A stretch of DNA of 64,000 nucleotides from Clostridiaceae bacterium (GTDB lineage: Bacteria > Bacillota > Clostridia > Christensenellales > CAG-917): NCBI GenBank assembly GCA_031289315.1, contig JAITPR010000051.1, forward strand, positions 1 through 64,000, given 5' to 3'. Positions 44,090 to 53,306 of the stretch are shown one piece after another. A program made the position numbers and the translations under genes. Below the pieces are notes generated by a model, which was given only the letters and a program-made list of their open reading frames with translations, did not search any database and had not been told where the DNA came from. Positions within the stretch are counted from its first letter, which is position 1; each line of letters starts with the position of its first letter.

Positions 44090-44779
44090 TTGCAATATCT
44101 CTGCGACGAAGCGGCAAAAATCGGGATTACGTTGAGCGAAAAACAGCTTGCGGATTTTCTTAAATACTATGAAGCCGTAGTTGAATATAATAAATCGGTA
44201 AATTTAACCGCCATTACGGAAAAAATCGAGTTCACGGAAAAGCATTTTTTGGACAGTCTGGCGGGCGCGGAGTTCCTACCGCAAGGCGCGAAGTTTATAG
44301 ACATAGGGAGCGGCGCCGGATTCCCCGCGATTCCACTAAAGCTTGTGCGCCCCGACCTGAAAATGACGCTTCTAGACTCCCTAAACAAGCGTGTCGCGTT
44401 TTTGCGTCAAGCGACGGCACTCCTTAAACTAACCGATATAACGGCTCTTCACGTACGTGCCGAGGACGCGGCGCATACCACCTTGCGTGAAAGCTTCAAT
44501 GTCTGCGCGGCGCGCGCCGTCGCCGCCCTGCCCGTTCTTTTAGAGTACGCCTCACCGTTCGTTAAGCCCGGCGGAATTTTTATCGCCTACAAAACCGACG
44601 AGGTCGAACTCACCGCCGCGGAAAACGCCGCCGCAGAACTTAAAATGCAACTGCTCACGGTTAAAAAGTATTCCCTGCCCGCCGGCAACGTACGCGCTCT
44701 TTTCGTCTTCGAAAAAACCGCTCCCCTCCCCGCCAAATACCCGCGCCCACAAGCCCAAATCAAAAAACACCCGCTTTAA
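44090..44779 (+). CDS. rsmG: 16S rRNA (guanine-527-N7) methyltransferase
   Basis: A 229-residue RsmG (GidB). NKSVNLTAI.....EFTEKHFLDSL and FIDIGSGAGFPAIPLKL (SAM site) with NVCAARAVAALPVLLEYA are family-defining. Translation starts at TTG with GAGGG upstream. In Firmicutes rsmG is commonly next to noc/parB, as is nearly the case here. Confidence 0.94.
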   Translation: MQYLCDEAAKIGITLSEKQLADFLKYYEAVVEYNKSVNLTAITEKIEFTEKHFLDSLAGAEFLPQGAKFIDIGSGAGFPAIPLKLVRPDLKMTLLDSLNKRVAFLRQATALLKLTDITALHVRAEDAAHTTLRESFNVCAARAVAALPVLLEYASPFVKPGGIFIAYKTDEVELTAAENAAAELKMQLLTVKKYSLPAGNVRALFVFEKTAPLPAKYPRPQAQIKKHPL

Positions 44780-44826
44780 TGGTGTTGGAGTAATGTTCTT
44801 TCTTGCCGGTAAAAAATAACGCCCTT

Positions 44827-44937
44827 GTTCCTTTTGGGCGCCCAAAAGGAACCGAAAAGCCGCAAGCTTGAAGCTTGACACTGATAACCCTAAAGGCGCG
44901 GAATGCAGTAAAATTTACTTGCATTCCGCGCCTTTAA
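44827..44937. repeat. Two palindromes flanking the dispersed AAGCTTGACAC motif
   Basis: GTTCCTTTTGGGCGCCCAAAAGGAAC-type palindrome (44827-44852), then GCAAGCTTGAAGCTTGACAC (inverted flank of the repeat at 4543), then a large near-perfect palindrome (44891-44937; arms AAAGGCGCGGAATGCA and TGCATTCCGCGCCTTT). The last is probably the rsmG terminator. Confidence 0.65.
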
Positions 44938-45024
44938 ATTTATTAGTGTTAATTTTCCCGTTTTCGTATTTTCTTTTTCTTCTCTCCTAATGGAGCCGGG
45001 TATTTTTACATCTACGGCAATGCC

Positions 45025-45317
45025 CCCCTCTTTATGCGCATTGCACGGAGGCATAGTTTGGACTTCCGATATTCGGGATAGTCTGTATAGGATTGCTTTA
45101 TGTGCGTTGTACGGGAGGCGTAGGCTTGTCATATGATACAATAAAGAAAACACTAGATTGCTTTATGCGCGTTGTACGGGGGGGCGTAGGCTTGTCACGC
45201 TGTCGGGTATTTTTCCGGATTGCTTTATGCGCGTTGTACAGGGGGGCGTAGTTAAGCTGTTCGGCACTTTCAAGCATTTCAATGATTGCTTTATGCGCGT
45301 TGTACGGGGGGGCGTAG
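45025..45317. repeat. CRISPR-like cluster of five 34-base direct repeats
   Basis: Repeat core GATTGCTTTATGCGCGTTGT then ACGGGGGGGCGTAG. Copies: 45025-45056 (most degenerate), 45091-45123, 45156-45189, 45218-45251 and 45284-45317 (the last three nearly identical). Intervening sequences are 34, 32, 28 and 32 bases and mostly unrelated, though two share GCTTGTCA. Repeat and spacer sizes fit a small CRISPR array, and degeneration at one end is typical. No cas gene is in the window and the G-run is unusual, so a non-CRISPR repeat cluster is possible. Confidence 0.5.
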
Positions 45318-45414
45318 CGTAAAGGTGACAGTCTGAAATATCCGTTTACATTTGAATGGGCGGAGATAAAGACATCAAAGGACGATAAGAATGGAAATTT
45401 ATACTAATAAATTT

Positions 45415-45482
45415 AAAAACGCGGTTGACAGACAAGGTATCTGGGCTATCAACCGCGTTTTTCAAGTAATCAGCGTCAAGCG
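45415..45482 (+). repeat. Dispersed hairpin repeat, copy 2
   Basis: AAAACGCGGTTGA and TCAACCGCGTTTT form the stem, followed by CAAGTAATCAGCGTCAAGC. It matches the copy at 4543-4610 in stem and flank but not in loop. The palindrome TGTTCTTTTTGCCG/CGGCAAAAAGAACA follows at 45501-45530, just as a related palindrome follows copy 1. Confidence 0.7.
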
Positions 45483-45541
45483 TCACACTTGCGGCTTTTT
45501 TGTTCTTTTTGCCGTGCGGCAAAAAGAACAACGCCTCCCGA

Positions 45542-46045
45542 TTATTCGGGGGTTTCCGTGGATTTTTTGGTTGAGGTACGCTTTTTGATTTTAACGCCTT
45601 GCTCCGCGAGGAGTTTCTCGACCGACGCGGTAGCGACGATAGTGATAAGCTCGGGACCGTCGGCAGCGGGTTTAGCGGCGGCTTTCTTAGCTGCGGGCTT
45701 TTTCGCGGGCGCGACTTCGGCGGCGGCTTCGGACGTAGCTTCGGCAGGTGCGGGCTTGGCGGCGGTTTTCTTAGCCGCGGGCTTTTTGGCGGGCGCGACT
45801 TCGGCGGCTTCTACGGGCGCGGCTTCGACGGGTTTTTCCTCGGCGGTCTTTGCCGGGGATTTAGTTTTTTGCGCGGCGGTCTTCTTGTCATAGGTTTTCC
45901 CGTACGCTTTGGCGCAAGGGTTTTCTAATTCCTTGTCGCATTTTATGCAGTACTCATACGTGCCGCACGTGTCGCCGTCTATCGCTTCGCTTTCAATCCA
46001 CTTAACGGTATCAAGTCTTTGTTGCAGTTCCTTTTCAGTTTCCAT
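45542..46045 (-). CDS. Ala/Lys/Pro-rich basic protein with N-terminal Cys cluster
   Basis: A 167-residue protein. Residues ~25-45 contain C..YEYCIKC and a later C, perhaps a zinc ribbon. From ~58 on it is histone-H1-like low complexity: repeated VAPAKKPAAKK blocks in a tandem duplication. The end (~132-167, ITIVATASVEKLLAEQGVKI) is a short helical tail. Such lysine-rich tails bind nucleic acid or DNA-binding partners. It has AAAGGAG before the start. I recognise no enzyme. It is upstream of and divergent from parB/noc. Confidence 0.7.
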   Translation of the reverse strand: METEKELQQRLDTVKWIESEAIDGDTCGTYEYCIKCDKELENPCAKAYGKTYDKKTAAQKTKSPAKTAEEKPVEAAPVEAAEVAPAKKPAAKKTAAKPAPAEATSEAAAEVAPAKKPAAKKAAAKPAADGPELITIVATASVEKLLAEQGVKIKKRTSTKKSTETPE

Positions 46046-46295
46046 CTTTAATCTCCTTTATTTTTATGTCTGTAAATATTTTATAAGTACGGACAAATTT
46101 TTTTTGACGTCCGAACCCTTTTTTAGCGCGGACGCGTTTTCAACCGTCGTATAAACAACAGTTTTGCGTGATTTTTACTCATTCATTGCGCAAACGACAT
46201 AAAAATTAACATTTTTATACTATCATTTTTGCTTCTACCTCAAATTTACTACGTAAACGTTTAATTGTCAACTTTTTAAAAGCATATGTTTAAAA

Positions 46296-46328
46296 TGTTT
46301 CACAAAAATGTTTCATATGTGTTATAAT
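46296..46328 (+). promoter_or_regulatory. Region with parS-like half-sites and -10 box upstream of parB/noc
   Basis: TGTTTCAC (46296-46303) equals half of the canonical palindrome TGTTTCACGTGAAACA and TGTTTCAT (46309-46316) nearly repeats it, both just upstream of a TATAAT at 46323-46328. No full palindrome is present. 46329-46478 would be a leader of ~145 bases with no gene. Confidence 0.4.
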
Positions 46329-46478
46329 TAATTTAAGGGAATCGGGACGGTAACGCGCTACACTTAAAGTAAGCATAGATGCGACCTTTCCACAAGAGAA
46401 TGCCTTCACCGCAAGCCGGCGGTTAGCGGTTATGCGGTTTGGCTTATCCAAACCCCAAACATAAAGGGAGTAAAAACT

Positions 46479-47327
46479 ATGAAAGACACGGCAAAAGGAT
46501 TGCAAGATTTTATAAGGATGCAACACGGCGAGGGTGCGGTGGTTCTACCGATAGACAAGGTTGAGCCGAACCCCGACCAACCGCGTAAATCCTTTAACGA
46601 CGAAAGCTTAAGGGAGCTTTCCTCATCTATAACTAAGGTGGGCGTAATACAGCCTATCATCGTATATCCTAACGGCGACAAGTACATCATTATTGCGGGC
46701 GAACGGCGGTACCGTGCGGCAAGGCTTGCAGGCTTGAAGGAAATTCCCGTCGTGATACGTCCGAATATGCCCGCGGAAAATCAGCAAATCGCGCTTATAG
46801 AGAACCTGCAACGCGAAGACTTAAATCCGATAGAATCGGCGGAGGCTATAAGCGACTTAATCGAAAACTACAAGCTGACGCAAGAGGAGGTGGCTTCCGC
46901 GCTTGGCAAAAGCCGTCCCGTAGTCACCAACCTCTTAAGGCTTTTGGTGTTGCCGACGGAGGTAATGCAGATGGTCCGCGACGGACAACTGTCCTCTAGT
47001 CACGCGCGTTGCCTCGTGGTAATCGACGATAAGGAAATCTTGACGCAGTTCGCCAAACACGCGGTGGAAAACAAGCTGTCCGTACATGATCTTGAGGTAA
47101 GCGTAAAGATGTTTTTCGCGCGCAAGAAAGCCGCCGCCGTCGAACGTCCTAAAAATATACAAAGCCGTGAGCTTAAGGACCTCGTAGCGGATATGAAGCG
47201 CATATTCGCCACAAAGGTGCGCGTGGTAGGCAACGACCGCAAGGGACGTATTTATATAGACTACTTCACGCAAGACGACTTGCAACGGATATTTGAGCTA
47301 ATGGAAATACTGAAAGTACGGCGCTAG
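46479..47327 (+). CDS. ParB/Noc-family chromosome partitioning or nucleoid occlusion protein
   Basis: A 282-residue ParB-family CTPase. The CTP box is visible: PDQPRKSF, IQPIIVYP, IIAGERRYRAARLAGL, and ENLQREDLNPIE; the HTH DNA-binding section LTQEEVASALGKSRPVVTNLLRLL follows, then SSSHARCLV and a dimerisation tail. AAAGGGAG precedes the start. rsmG-noc order and lack of an adjacent parA make Noc a reasonable alternative to ParB. Confidence 0.9.
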   Translation: MKDTAKGLQDFIRMQHGEGAVVLPIDKVEPNPDQPRKSFNDESLRELSSSITKVGVIQPIIVYPNGDKYIIIAGERRYRAARLAGLKEIPVVIRPNMPAENQQIALIENLQREDLNPIESAEAISDLIENYKLTQEEVASALGKSRPVVTNLLRLLVLPTEVMQMVRDGQLSSSHARCLVVIDDKEILTQFAKHAVENKLSVHDLEVSVKMFFARKKAAAVERPKNIQSRELKDLVADMKRIFATKVRVVGNDRKGRIYIDYFTQDDLQRIFELMEILKVRR

Positions 47328-47430
47328 AACGCGGTTAATGTTCAAGAAGAACAACCCTTTTCTTTGCCGTTAACGGGAAACCGCACCGGGGCGTATTGAC
47401 CTCCATATGGCTTTCAACGAGAGGGCAACG

Positions 47431-47468
47431 CTGTCCAAAAAGATTTTGTCACCGCGAATTGTCCACAC
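47431..47468. repeat. Half copy of the GGACAATTCG-type repeat
   Basis: TTGTCACCGCGAATTGTCCACA matches the right end of the element at 62599-62771. It lies just upstream of tilS. Confidence 0.5.
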
Positions 47469-47490
47469 TCTAGAGGTATAACAAATCATT

Positions 47491-48918
47491 ATGTTTAATC
47501 TTGATTTTGCGCAGTTTAATATAATCGGAAAGACGCTTGCGCTTGCCGTAAGTGGAGGGCGCGACTCCATGTCGCTCCTGCATAGCTTTATAAAAAACCG
47601 CGTGCAACCGGCGACGGTAGCACCGAAAAACTTTTTTGTCGTCACCGTGGAACACGGCATTCGCGGCGAAGCGTCGGTTAAGGACGCGGAATTTGTTTCG
47701 GCGTACGCACGCAAGCACGGCGTCGACTGCAAGCTTTTTTCCGCGAACGTACCGGCGGAAGCGGCAAAAACCGGCGAAACCGTGGAAGAATGCGCTCGGC
47801 GCATGCGTTACGAAATATTCCGCTCTCTAGCGGAAAGCGGCGAATGCGACGCGGTGGTGCTGGCGCACAACGCCGACGACCAAGCCGAAACGGTATTCAT
47901 GCGTATACTGCGCGGTACCGGTATCAAGGGTCTTGCGGGCATGTATGCCGTACGCGACGGTATTTTCTTGCGTCCGTTACTGGGCGTGACGCGTGCGGAA
48001 ATAGATTCATATGTAAAGGATGAGGGCGTGCCTTACGTTGAGGACGGAACCAATTCGGACACGCGCTATATGCGGAACTTTATCCGCGGCGAAATTTTCC
48101 CCCTTATCGGCACGCGCTACCCCGACTTCAAAAAAAGCTTATTGCGTCTGTCCGCGACTGCGGCGGCGGCAACGGCGTATGCGGAGGGCGCGGCACGACG
48201 TTTCGAATATGACGGCGAAAGCGTTTATCTGCCTTTGGAAACGTTCTCCGGCGACGAATTTTTAAGCAAAGTCGCCGTCGCGCGGACGCTCCTTGCGGCG
48301 GGCGCGGCAAAGGACGTGGAAGACGTCCATCTAACCGCCGTCGTGAAACTGGCGTTCGCCGCAAACGGAAGCCGTTTGGATTTGCCATTCGGAATAAAAG
48401 CATACAAGGAATACGACCGCATAGTATTTGCCAAAGAAACACCTGTTAACCAAGCCGAAATACCCATATTAACAAACGGTTCGAAAAATATATCCAAGCT
48501 TACCGCCTTTTCTCTGAACCGCGTCTACGGCTTTAAAATGGTGGACACTGACAGTTACCACTCGGCGACGGCTAAAAAAACGCACTCCCCCGCAACGGTG
48601 CGCGGCGGTTCGTTTATAAAAGACACGCTTTTTTTCGACGCCGACAAGCTCCCCGACGACGCCGTGATACGCGGACGGCGGACGGGCGACCGCATCACCA
48701 AATTAGGCGGCGGCACCAAAAGCCTTTCCGACTTTTTAACCGATAAAAAAATTCCACTCCGCTTGCGTGATACATTGGCGGTCATAGCTTCAAACGGCGA
48801 CGTACTTGCCGTGCCGGGAGTGGACATCGGCGATAAACTGAAAATTACGGACGAAACCCAAAAAATTGTCCGCATATACCTAAAGCAAGCACAAAACGAA
48901 AATGGGGATAAGCCGTAA
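47491..48918 (+). CDS. tilS: tRNA(Ile)-lysidine synthase
   Basis: A 475-residue TilS that modifies C34 of the CAU-anticodon isoleucine tRNA. The ATP-binding loop ALAVSGGRDSMSLLHSF (~17-33), GIRG, ARRMRYEIF, LAHNADDQAETVFMRILRGTG and RYMRNFIRGEIFPLI are all present, with C-terminal substrate domains (RRTGDRITKLGG). The stop overlaps the hpt start (TAATG), the tilS-hpt pair known near the origin in Firmicutes. Confidence 0.95.
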   Translation: MFNLDFAQFNIIGKTLALAVSGGRDSMSLLHSFIKNRVQPATVAPKNFFVVTVEHGIRGEASVKDAEFVSAYARKHGVDCKLFSANVPAEAAKTGETVEECARRMRYEIFRSLAESGECDAVVLAHNADDQAETVFMRILRGTGIKGLAGMYAVRDGIFLRPLLGVTRAEIDSYVKDEGVPYVEDGTNSDTRYMRNFIRGEIFPLIGTRYPDFKKSLLRLSATAAAATAYAEGAARRFEYDGESVYLPLETFSGDEFLSKVAVARTLLAAGAAKDVEDVHLTAVVKLAFAANGSRLDLPFGIKAYKEYDRIVFAKETPVNQAEIPILTNGSKNISKLTAFSLNRVYGFKMVDTDSYHSATAKKTHSPATVRGGSFIKDTLFFDADKLPDDAVIRGRRTGDRITKLGGGTKSLSDFLTDKKIPLRLRDTLAVIASNGDVLAVPGVDIGDKLKITDETQKIVRIYLKQAQNENGDKP

Positions 48919-49457
48919 TGAAACACGAAGCCTACAAAGTTTTATTTGCAAGAGAAGAAATTGCCGCGCGCGTAAAAGCCGTTGCCGGCGAAATAACCCG
49001 CGACTACACCGGCAAAAAGCTTTTGGCGGTTTGCATACTAAGGGGTGCGGTTATTTTTACCGCCGACCTCATACGTGAACTTGATTTGGACGTATCTCTC
49101 GACTTCATATCCGTGTCTAGCTACGGCGCGGGAACGACGTCAAGCGGAGAGGTGCGCGTACTCCACGATTTAAAGGAACCGATAGAGGGACGCGACGTTC
49201 TTATTATCGAAGACATAATCGACACCGGCTTAACGCTTTCCTACTTGCGTGAAATTCTGCTTGCCCGAAAACCGGCTTCTTTAAAAATAGCCGCACTTTT
49301 AGACAAACCGGACCGCCGTCGCACCGATATAAACGCGGATTACATAGGCTTTTGTATACCCGACGACTTTGTTGTGGGCTATGGGCTTGACTTTGACCAA
49401 CGCTTCAGGCATCTGCCGGACATCTGCGTACCGCTAAACGCGGAAAAGAAAAAATAA
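48918..49457 (+). CDS. hpt: Hypoxanthine phosphoribosyltransferase
   Basis: A 179-residue purine salvage enzyme. The PRPP-binding motif VLIIEDIIDTGLTL (~92-105) is intact, and LLAVCILRGAVIFTADLIREL and SSYGAGTTSSGEVR are typical of HPRT. Translationally coupled to tilS. Confidence 0.95.
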   Translation: MKHEAYKVLFAREEIAARVKAVAGEITRDYTGKKLLAVCILRGAVIFTADLIRELDLDVSLDFISVSSYGAGTTSSGEVRVLHDLKEPIEGRDVLIIEDIIDTGLTLSYLREILLARKPASLKIAALLDKPDRRRTDINADYIGFCIPDDFVVGYGLDFDQRFRHLPDICVPLNAEKKK

Positions 49458-49479
49458 ATCGGCAACCGCAAACTCCCGC

Positions 49480-49640
49480 CAACTATCGCCGTCCGTGAAA
49501 GCTGAAACTGTAACACTGCTAGCCGTCGTCATCTGTGAAAGCGAATGCGGCTAACGCAGCTATCCACCGTCCGCGAAAGCGAATGCGAAAACCAATAAAC
49601 TCCGCAACCGTCACTGTGTGTGAAAGAGAATGCTGCAACC
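49480..49640. repeat. Four degenerate direct repeats before cca
   Basis: Units with core CCGTC...GTGAAAGCGAATGC occur near 49489, 49527, 49567 and 49608, about 40 bases apart. Each is flanked by G-C-A-A-C-C-like sequence. No gene is visible in 49458-49666. Confidence 0.5.
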
Positions 49641-49666
49641 GCAATTTCCACACCCTAAAATAACCT

Positions 49667-51274
49667 ATGAACATATTTATTCCTACCGATCTCAAACGCC
49701 TTGCCGCGCTTTTTCCCTCCGATAAGCCTCTGTATCTTGTCGGCGGTTACGTGCGCAATTGGCTCTTAGGCGTAAATGGCGGAGATTTTGACGTCGCTTC
49801 CGCGCTTTCGGTCGAAGCTTTGCACGCTGTCGCGGCGGAGCATGGCTTTTCAATAATACCCGTCAACCCTAAAATCGGTTCCGTTCTGATAAAAAACAAG
49901 ACCTTCGCCGCCGAATACACGTCGTTTCGGGTAGACAGCTACCCTATCGGAAGCGGCGCACATTCGCCCACGGAGGTACGCTTCACCGATGACATCGAGG
50001 AGGACGCAAGACGGCGTGATTTTACGGCTAACGCAATCTACTACGACATACGGAAAGAAGCTCTCGTCGACGTTTTAAACGGCGCGGAGGACGTCAAAAA
50101 CGGAGTTCTGCGCACGACGGACAACCCCGAACGCGTACTTTCCGAGGACGGCTTGCGGATTATGCGAATGGTGCGACTTGCCGCCGAAACAGGCTTTGCA
50201 ATAGACCGAGACACCTTCGAAACCGCACGGCGTTTAAGCCCGCGTCTAAAGGATATTTCCGCAGAACGGATACGCGTAGAGCTGGAAAAAACTCTTGTCG
50301 CGGATTTAAAATATCCCCGATTACACGCGGCAAAAAATCAAAAAACCGATACCGGTGAAAATGCAACCGCCGGCAGCGGTGAGAATTTATATTCCGGCAT
50401 AGGCGGATGCGACGGTGAGAATTTGTACCCCGGCGGCGGTGAGAATTTGCATGCCGGCGCGGGCAGATATCGCGACGACGTATTCCCAGAAACCGGAGCT
50501 TTCTTCGAAGACTTAGCAAATGACGAATACCCCTCTCTGCACGAACGCGGAGTGCGGCTCCTTTGCGCGGTCGGCGCGATAGAATACGTCATTCCCCGTT
50601 TGACGGATGGGCGCGGCGTAATTCAAAATCAAAAATATCACAATTATGATGTTTACGGACACACTATGCGCGCATTAAGATATGCTCCTGCAGAAATACG
50701 CCTTGCGGCGCTGTTGCACGATATTGCAAAGCCCATCTGCGTACAAAAGTACGGCACCATGCTAGCTCACCCGGAGGTAGGTGCGGAAATCACCGAAACA
50801 ATCTTATCCGCACTCAAGTTTCCGAAAGCCGTAATAAAGGAAACCGTGCGCCTTGTGCGTCTGCACATGTACGATTTAGAGGGGAATACCGGCACAAATA
50901 AGTTGCGTATTTTTGTGCTTGAAAATAACGATATTTTAGACAAGCTTATCCTCCTCAAAATCGCCGATGCAAAGGCTTCCTCCGGCGCGCGCTCCGTATC
51001 TGCGGAAAGACTTATTGCCGTGCGGCAAAAAATGTTAGACGAAAAAACACCTTTTTCGCTTAAAGACCTATTAATCGACGGCGACGATTTGAGCGCGGCG
51101 GCGGTATCACCGCAATTGAGAAGCACCGTCCTTGCCAGACTGCTCCGCTTGGCGTTGAACGACGCCTCCCTACGCACGCGGGAAGCACAATTAAACCGCA
51201 TCAAAAGCCTTGCCGCAGAAGCGGAAAAGGAAATGAACAATGCCCCGCGACCCGGCGACAAGCCGCCCGTTTAA
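49667..51274 (+). CDS. cca: CCA tRNA nucleotidyltransferase with HD domain
   Basis: A 535-residue enzyme that builds or repairs the CCA end of tRNAs. The head domain has LYLVGGYVRNWLLG and GDFDVASA (metal-binding DxD), then EEDARRRDFTANAIYYD, ERVLSEDGLRIMRMVRLA. An HD domain follows (AALLHDIAKP, ~348-357). Between them residues ~222-262 are a Gly-rich insertion with repeats of GENLY and GGGENL, absent from typical family members. The insertion is in frame and the conserved motifs either side are intact. Confidence 0.93.
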   Translation: MNIFIPTDLKRLAALFPSDKPLYLVGGYVRNWLLGVNGGDFDVASALSVEALHAVAAEHGFSIIPVNPKIGSVLIKNKTFAAEYTSFRVDSYPIGSGAHSPTEVRFTDDIEEDARRRDFTANAIYYDIRKEALVDVLNGAEDVKNGVLRTTDNPERVLSEDGLRIMRMVRLAAETGFAIDRDTFETARRLSPRLKDISAERIRVELEKTLVADLKYPRLHAAKNQKTDTGENATAGSGENLYSGIGGCDGENLYPGGGENLHAGAGRYRDDVFPETGAFFEDLANDEYPSLHERGVRLLCAVGAIEYVIPRLTDGRGVIQNQKYHNYDVYGHTMRALRYAPAEIRLAALLHDIAKPICVQKYGTMLAHPEVGAEITETILSALKFPKAVIKETVRLVRLHMYDLEGNTGTNKLRIFVLENNDILDKLILLKIADAKASSGARSVSAERLIAVRQKMLDEKTPFSLKDLLIDGDDLSAAAVSPQLRSTVLARLLRLALNDASLRTREAQLNRIKSLAAEAEKEMNNAPRPGDKPPV

Positions 51275-51414
51275 CCGCATTTTAGGTGGCAACTTCAATT
51301 GTGCGACAACCGCATTTTAGGCGACAACCCTAAGATTTACGGCAACCGCGATAAATCCAAACAGCTGTGAACGGGAAGTATCTTTTCCACTCACCCGAAG
51401 ACGGAGTTTTAATT

Positions 51415-52827
51415 ATGGAAATCGAAACTATTTTACTGATTGCAATACTTGCCGTCACCGTTATAATTCTTATAGCGACGGTGATAGCTTTTAACCGCGG
51501 CAAAAAATCCGCGGCAACGGGCGGCTACGTAGACGGCATATCTCCTGACGAGCTTCGAGAAGAGGCCTCCCGCATAGTAAACGAAATCGACAGACGCGTA
51601 CGCGCCTCCTCCGATGCCGTTACCCAAAATATCGGGCATAATTTGACCGTCGGCAATTCCGCCGTTCAAACGGGGATTTCCTCTCAATTTCAGGCGCTTG
51701 AAAGCAGTGTGCGCAAGGTATCCGACGACGAACGCACATTGGCGGAACGCATGCATACTTTGTTCGGCGCGCTGTCCCAACAAACGGAAGTGCGGCTAGA
51801 CAAAATACGCGATGAGATGACGCGCAATTTAAAGGAGATACGCGGCGAAAATAGCGTTAATTTGGAAGCCCTACGCACAAGTAGCGCCGCAGACCTTAAG
51901 GCAATGCGTGAAATCGTCGACGAAAAGCTTTCCTCCACGCTTGAAAGCCGCTTCAAAACCTCTTTTTCCATGATTTCCGAGCGGCTGGAAGAAATCAACA
52001 AAAGTTTTTCGGAAATACAAAATCTTCAAACCGGCGTACGTGATTTGAACCGCTATTTCGGCAATGTAAAGACGCGCGGCACATGGGGCGAGGTTTCTTT
52101 GGAAAATCTGCTTTCGCAAATACTGGAAGCCAATCAGTACGAAACTCAAAAAAGCTTCGGCAGGAGCGCCACAAAGGTCGATTTTGCCGTCAAACTCCCC
52201 GGGCGCGGCACCGAAGAGGTTTTCCTCCCAATCGACGCGAAGTTCCCCACCGAAAGCTATCAGCGCCTCGTCGAAGCATCCGAAAGCGGTAGCCGTGAAG
52301 CTACGGAAGCTATGTCAAAGGAGTTCCTTGCGGCAATAGACAAGCAGGCGCGCAGTGTCCGCGACAAGTACATAATGCAACCCTACACCACCGACTTTGC
52401 CATTATCTACCTGCCCGTAGAAGGCATGTTCGCCGAGGTCGTCAAGGCACCCGGCGTGCAAGAACGCCTACAAGAACAGTATCGCATAGTCGTGGCGGGT
52501 CCCACTACCATAGCCGCCCTTCTGAACAGCCTACAAATGGGCTTCCGCACCGTCGCCCTCGAAAAACGCAACGCCGAAATACGTAAGCTGTTCGAAGGCT
52601 TCAAAAAGGATTTCGGAAAATTCAGCGACCTACTGGGTAAAACCCTTAAGCAACTGGGTACCATCACCAAAAGTATCGAAGAAGCCGATAAACGCACCGA
52701 GCTGATACGCCAAAAGCTGAACCGCGTGGGCGCAATTCCCGTCCCCGGCGAGGAACCTCTCATAAGTGCCGATGAAATCGATTTCACCCTCGACTCCGCC
52801 GACGACCCCGACGAAATTCCCGATTAA
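51415..52827 (+). CDS. rmuC: RmuC-family DNA recombination protein
   Basis: A 470-residue protein. An N-terminal membrane anchor (ILLIAILAVTVIILIATVIAF), then a long coiled coil, then the RmuC domain: TRGTWGEVSLENLLSQILEANQYE, LPIDAKFPTESYQRL, TDFAIIYLPVEGMFAEVV, VVAGPTTIAALLNSLQMGFR. This matches the nuclease-like domain associated with limiting DNA inversions. The frame is open to 51367, but ATG 51415 has GGAG at proper spacing. Confidence 0.93.
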   Translation: MEIETILLIAILAVTVIILIATVIAFNRGKKSAATGGYVDGISPDELREEASRIVNEIDRRVRASSDAVTQNIGHNLTVGNSAVQTGISSQFQALESSVRKVSDDERTLAERMHTLFGALSQQTEVRLDKIRDEMTRNLKEIRGENSVNLEALRTSSAADLKAMREIVDEKLSSTLESRFKTSFSMISERLEEINKSFSEIQNLQTGVRDLNRYFGNVKTRGTWGEVSLENLLSQILEANQYETQKSFGRSATKVDFAVKLPGRGTEEVFLPIDAKFPTESYQRLVEASESGSREATEAMSKEFLAAIDKQARSVRDKYIMQPYTTDFAIIYLPVEGMFAEVVKAPGVQERLQEQYRIVVAGPTTIAALLNSLQMGFRTVALEKRNAEIRKLFEGFKKDFGKFSDLLGKTLKQLGTITKSIEEADKRTELIRQKLNRVGAIPVPGEEPLISADEIDFTLDSADDPDEIPD

Positions 52828-53306
52828 TCGGGAGCCCCTGTTCTTTTTGCTACGCCAAAGAGTGACGTTGCATATCATAAATCTCATTAACATATAGCTT
52901 CGAGAGAATTGTCTTAGGGGACTTCTTCTCTATCTTTGTAGATCTTGATATTATCTATAATACTACGGCGCATCGCTTCCTTAAAGTTGATATTTTTCTT
53001 ATAAAACCTATCTCCACAATCCGAAAGAGCGCCACCTAATTCAATAGAGGCGCTTTCTTGAATTTCTATGAAATTTAAGGACTCCTTTAACTATGTTATC
53101 TCTCCTATGAAGTTGTCAATCTCTAGTTCCTTCTTGATCAAGACCATATCGGAAAAGGCGCTTGTGAGTTTTCTTTTGTCGCCTTTCTTTGCCTCACGCG
53201 CAAAGAAAAGTAAAAGTTGCGCTTTCGCGAACAGTGGAGTGCCTCTTCCAAAACTAGGCACGGAAATTCTTATATTTTTCGGCGTTATTTTTGCAAACTA
53301 AATTAT
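52828..53306. other. Non-coding stretch with hairpins after rmuC
   Basis: About 480 bases without a supportable gene. A degraded copy of the GTTCTTTTTGC palindrome is at ~52840. A stem (GAAAGAGCGCC / GGCGCTTTC) at 53021-53056 may be a terminator. CTTTCTTTGC / GCAAAGAAAAG forms a further palindrome at ~53183-53212. Confidence 0.5.

Noticed and set aside
45001..45345. A simple tandem repeat (satellite) at the CRISPR-like cluster.
   Set aside because: The intervening sequences are largely unrelated and vary in length, so a pure tandem array does not fit, although a non-CRISPR repeat family remains possible.
53068..53301. A 77-residue plus-strand frame before the VanW gene.
   Set aside because: It runs through two palindromic repeats and has no ribosome-binding site; the hydrophobic part is not a convincing protein.
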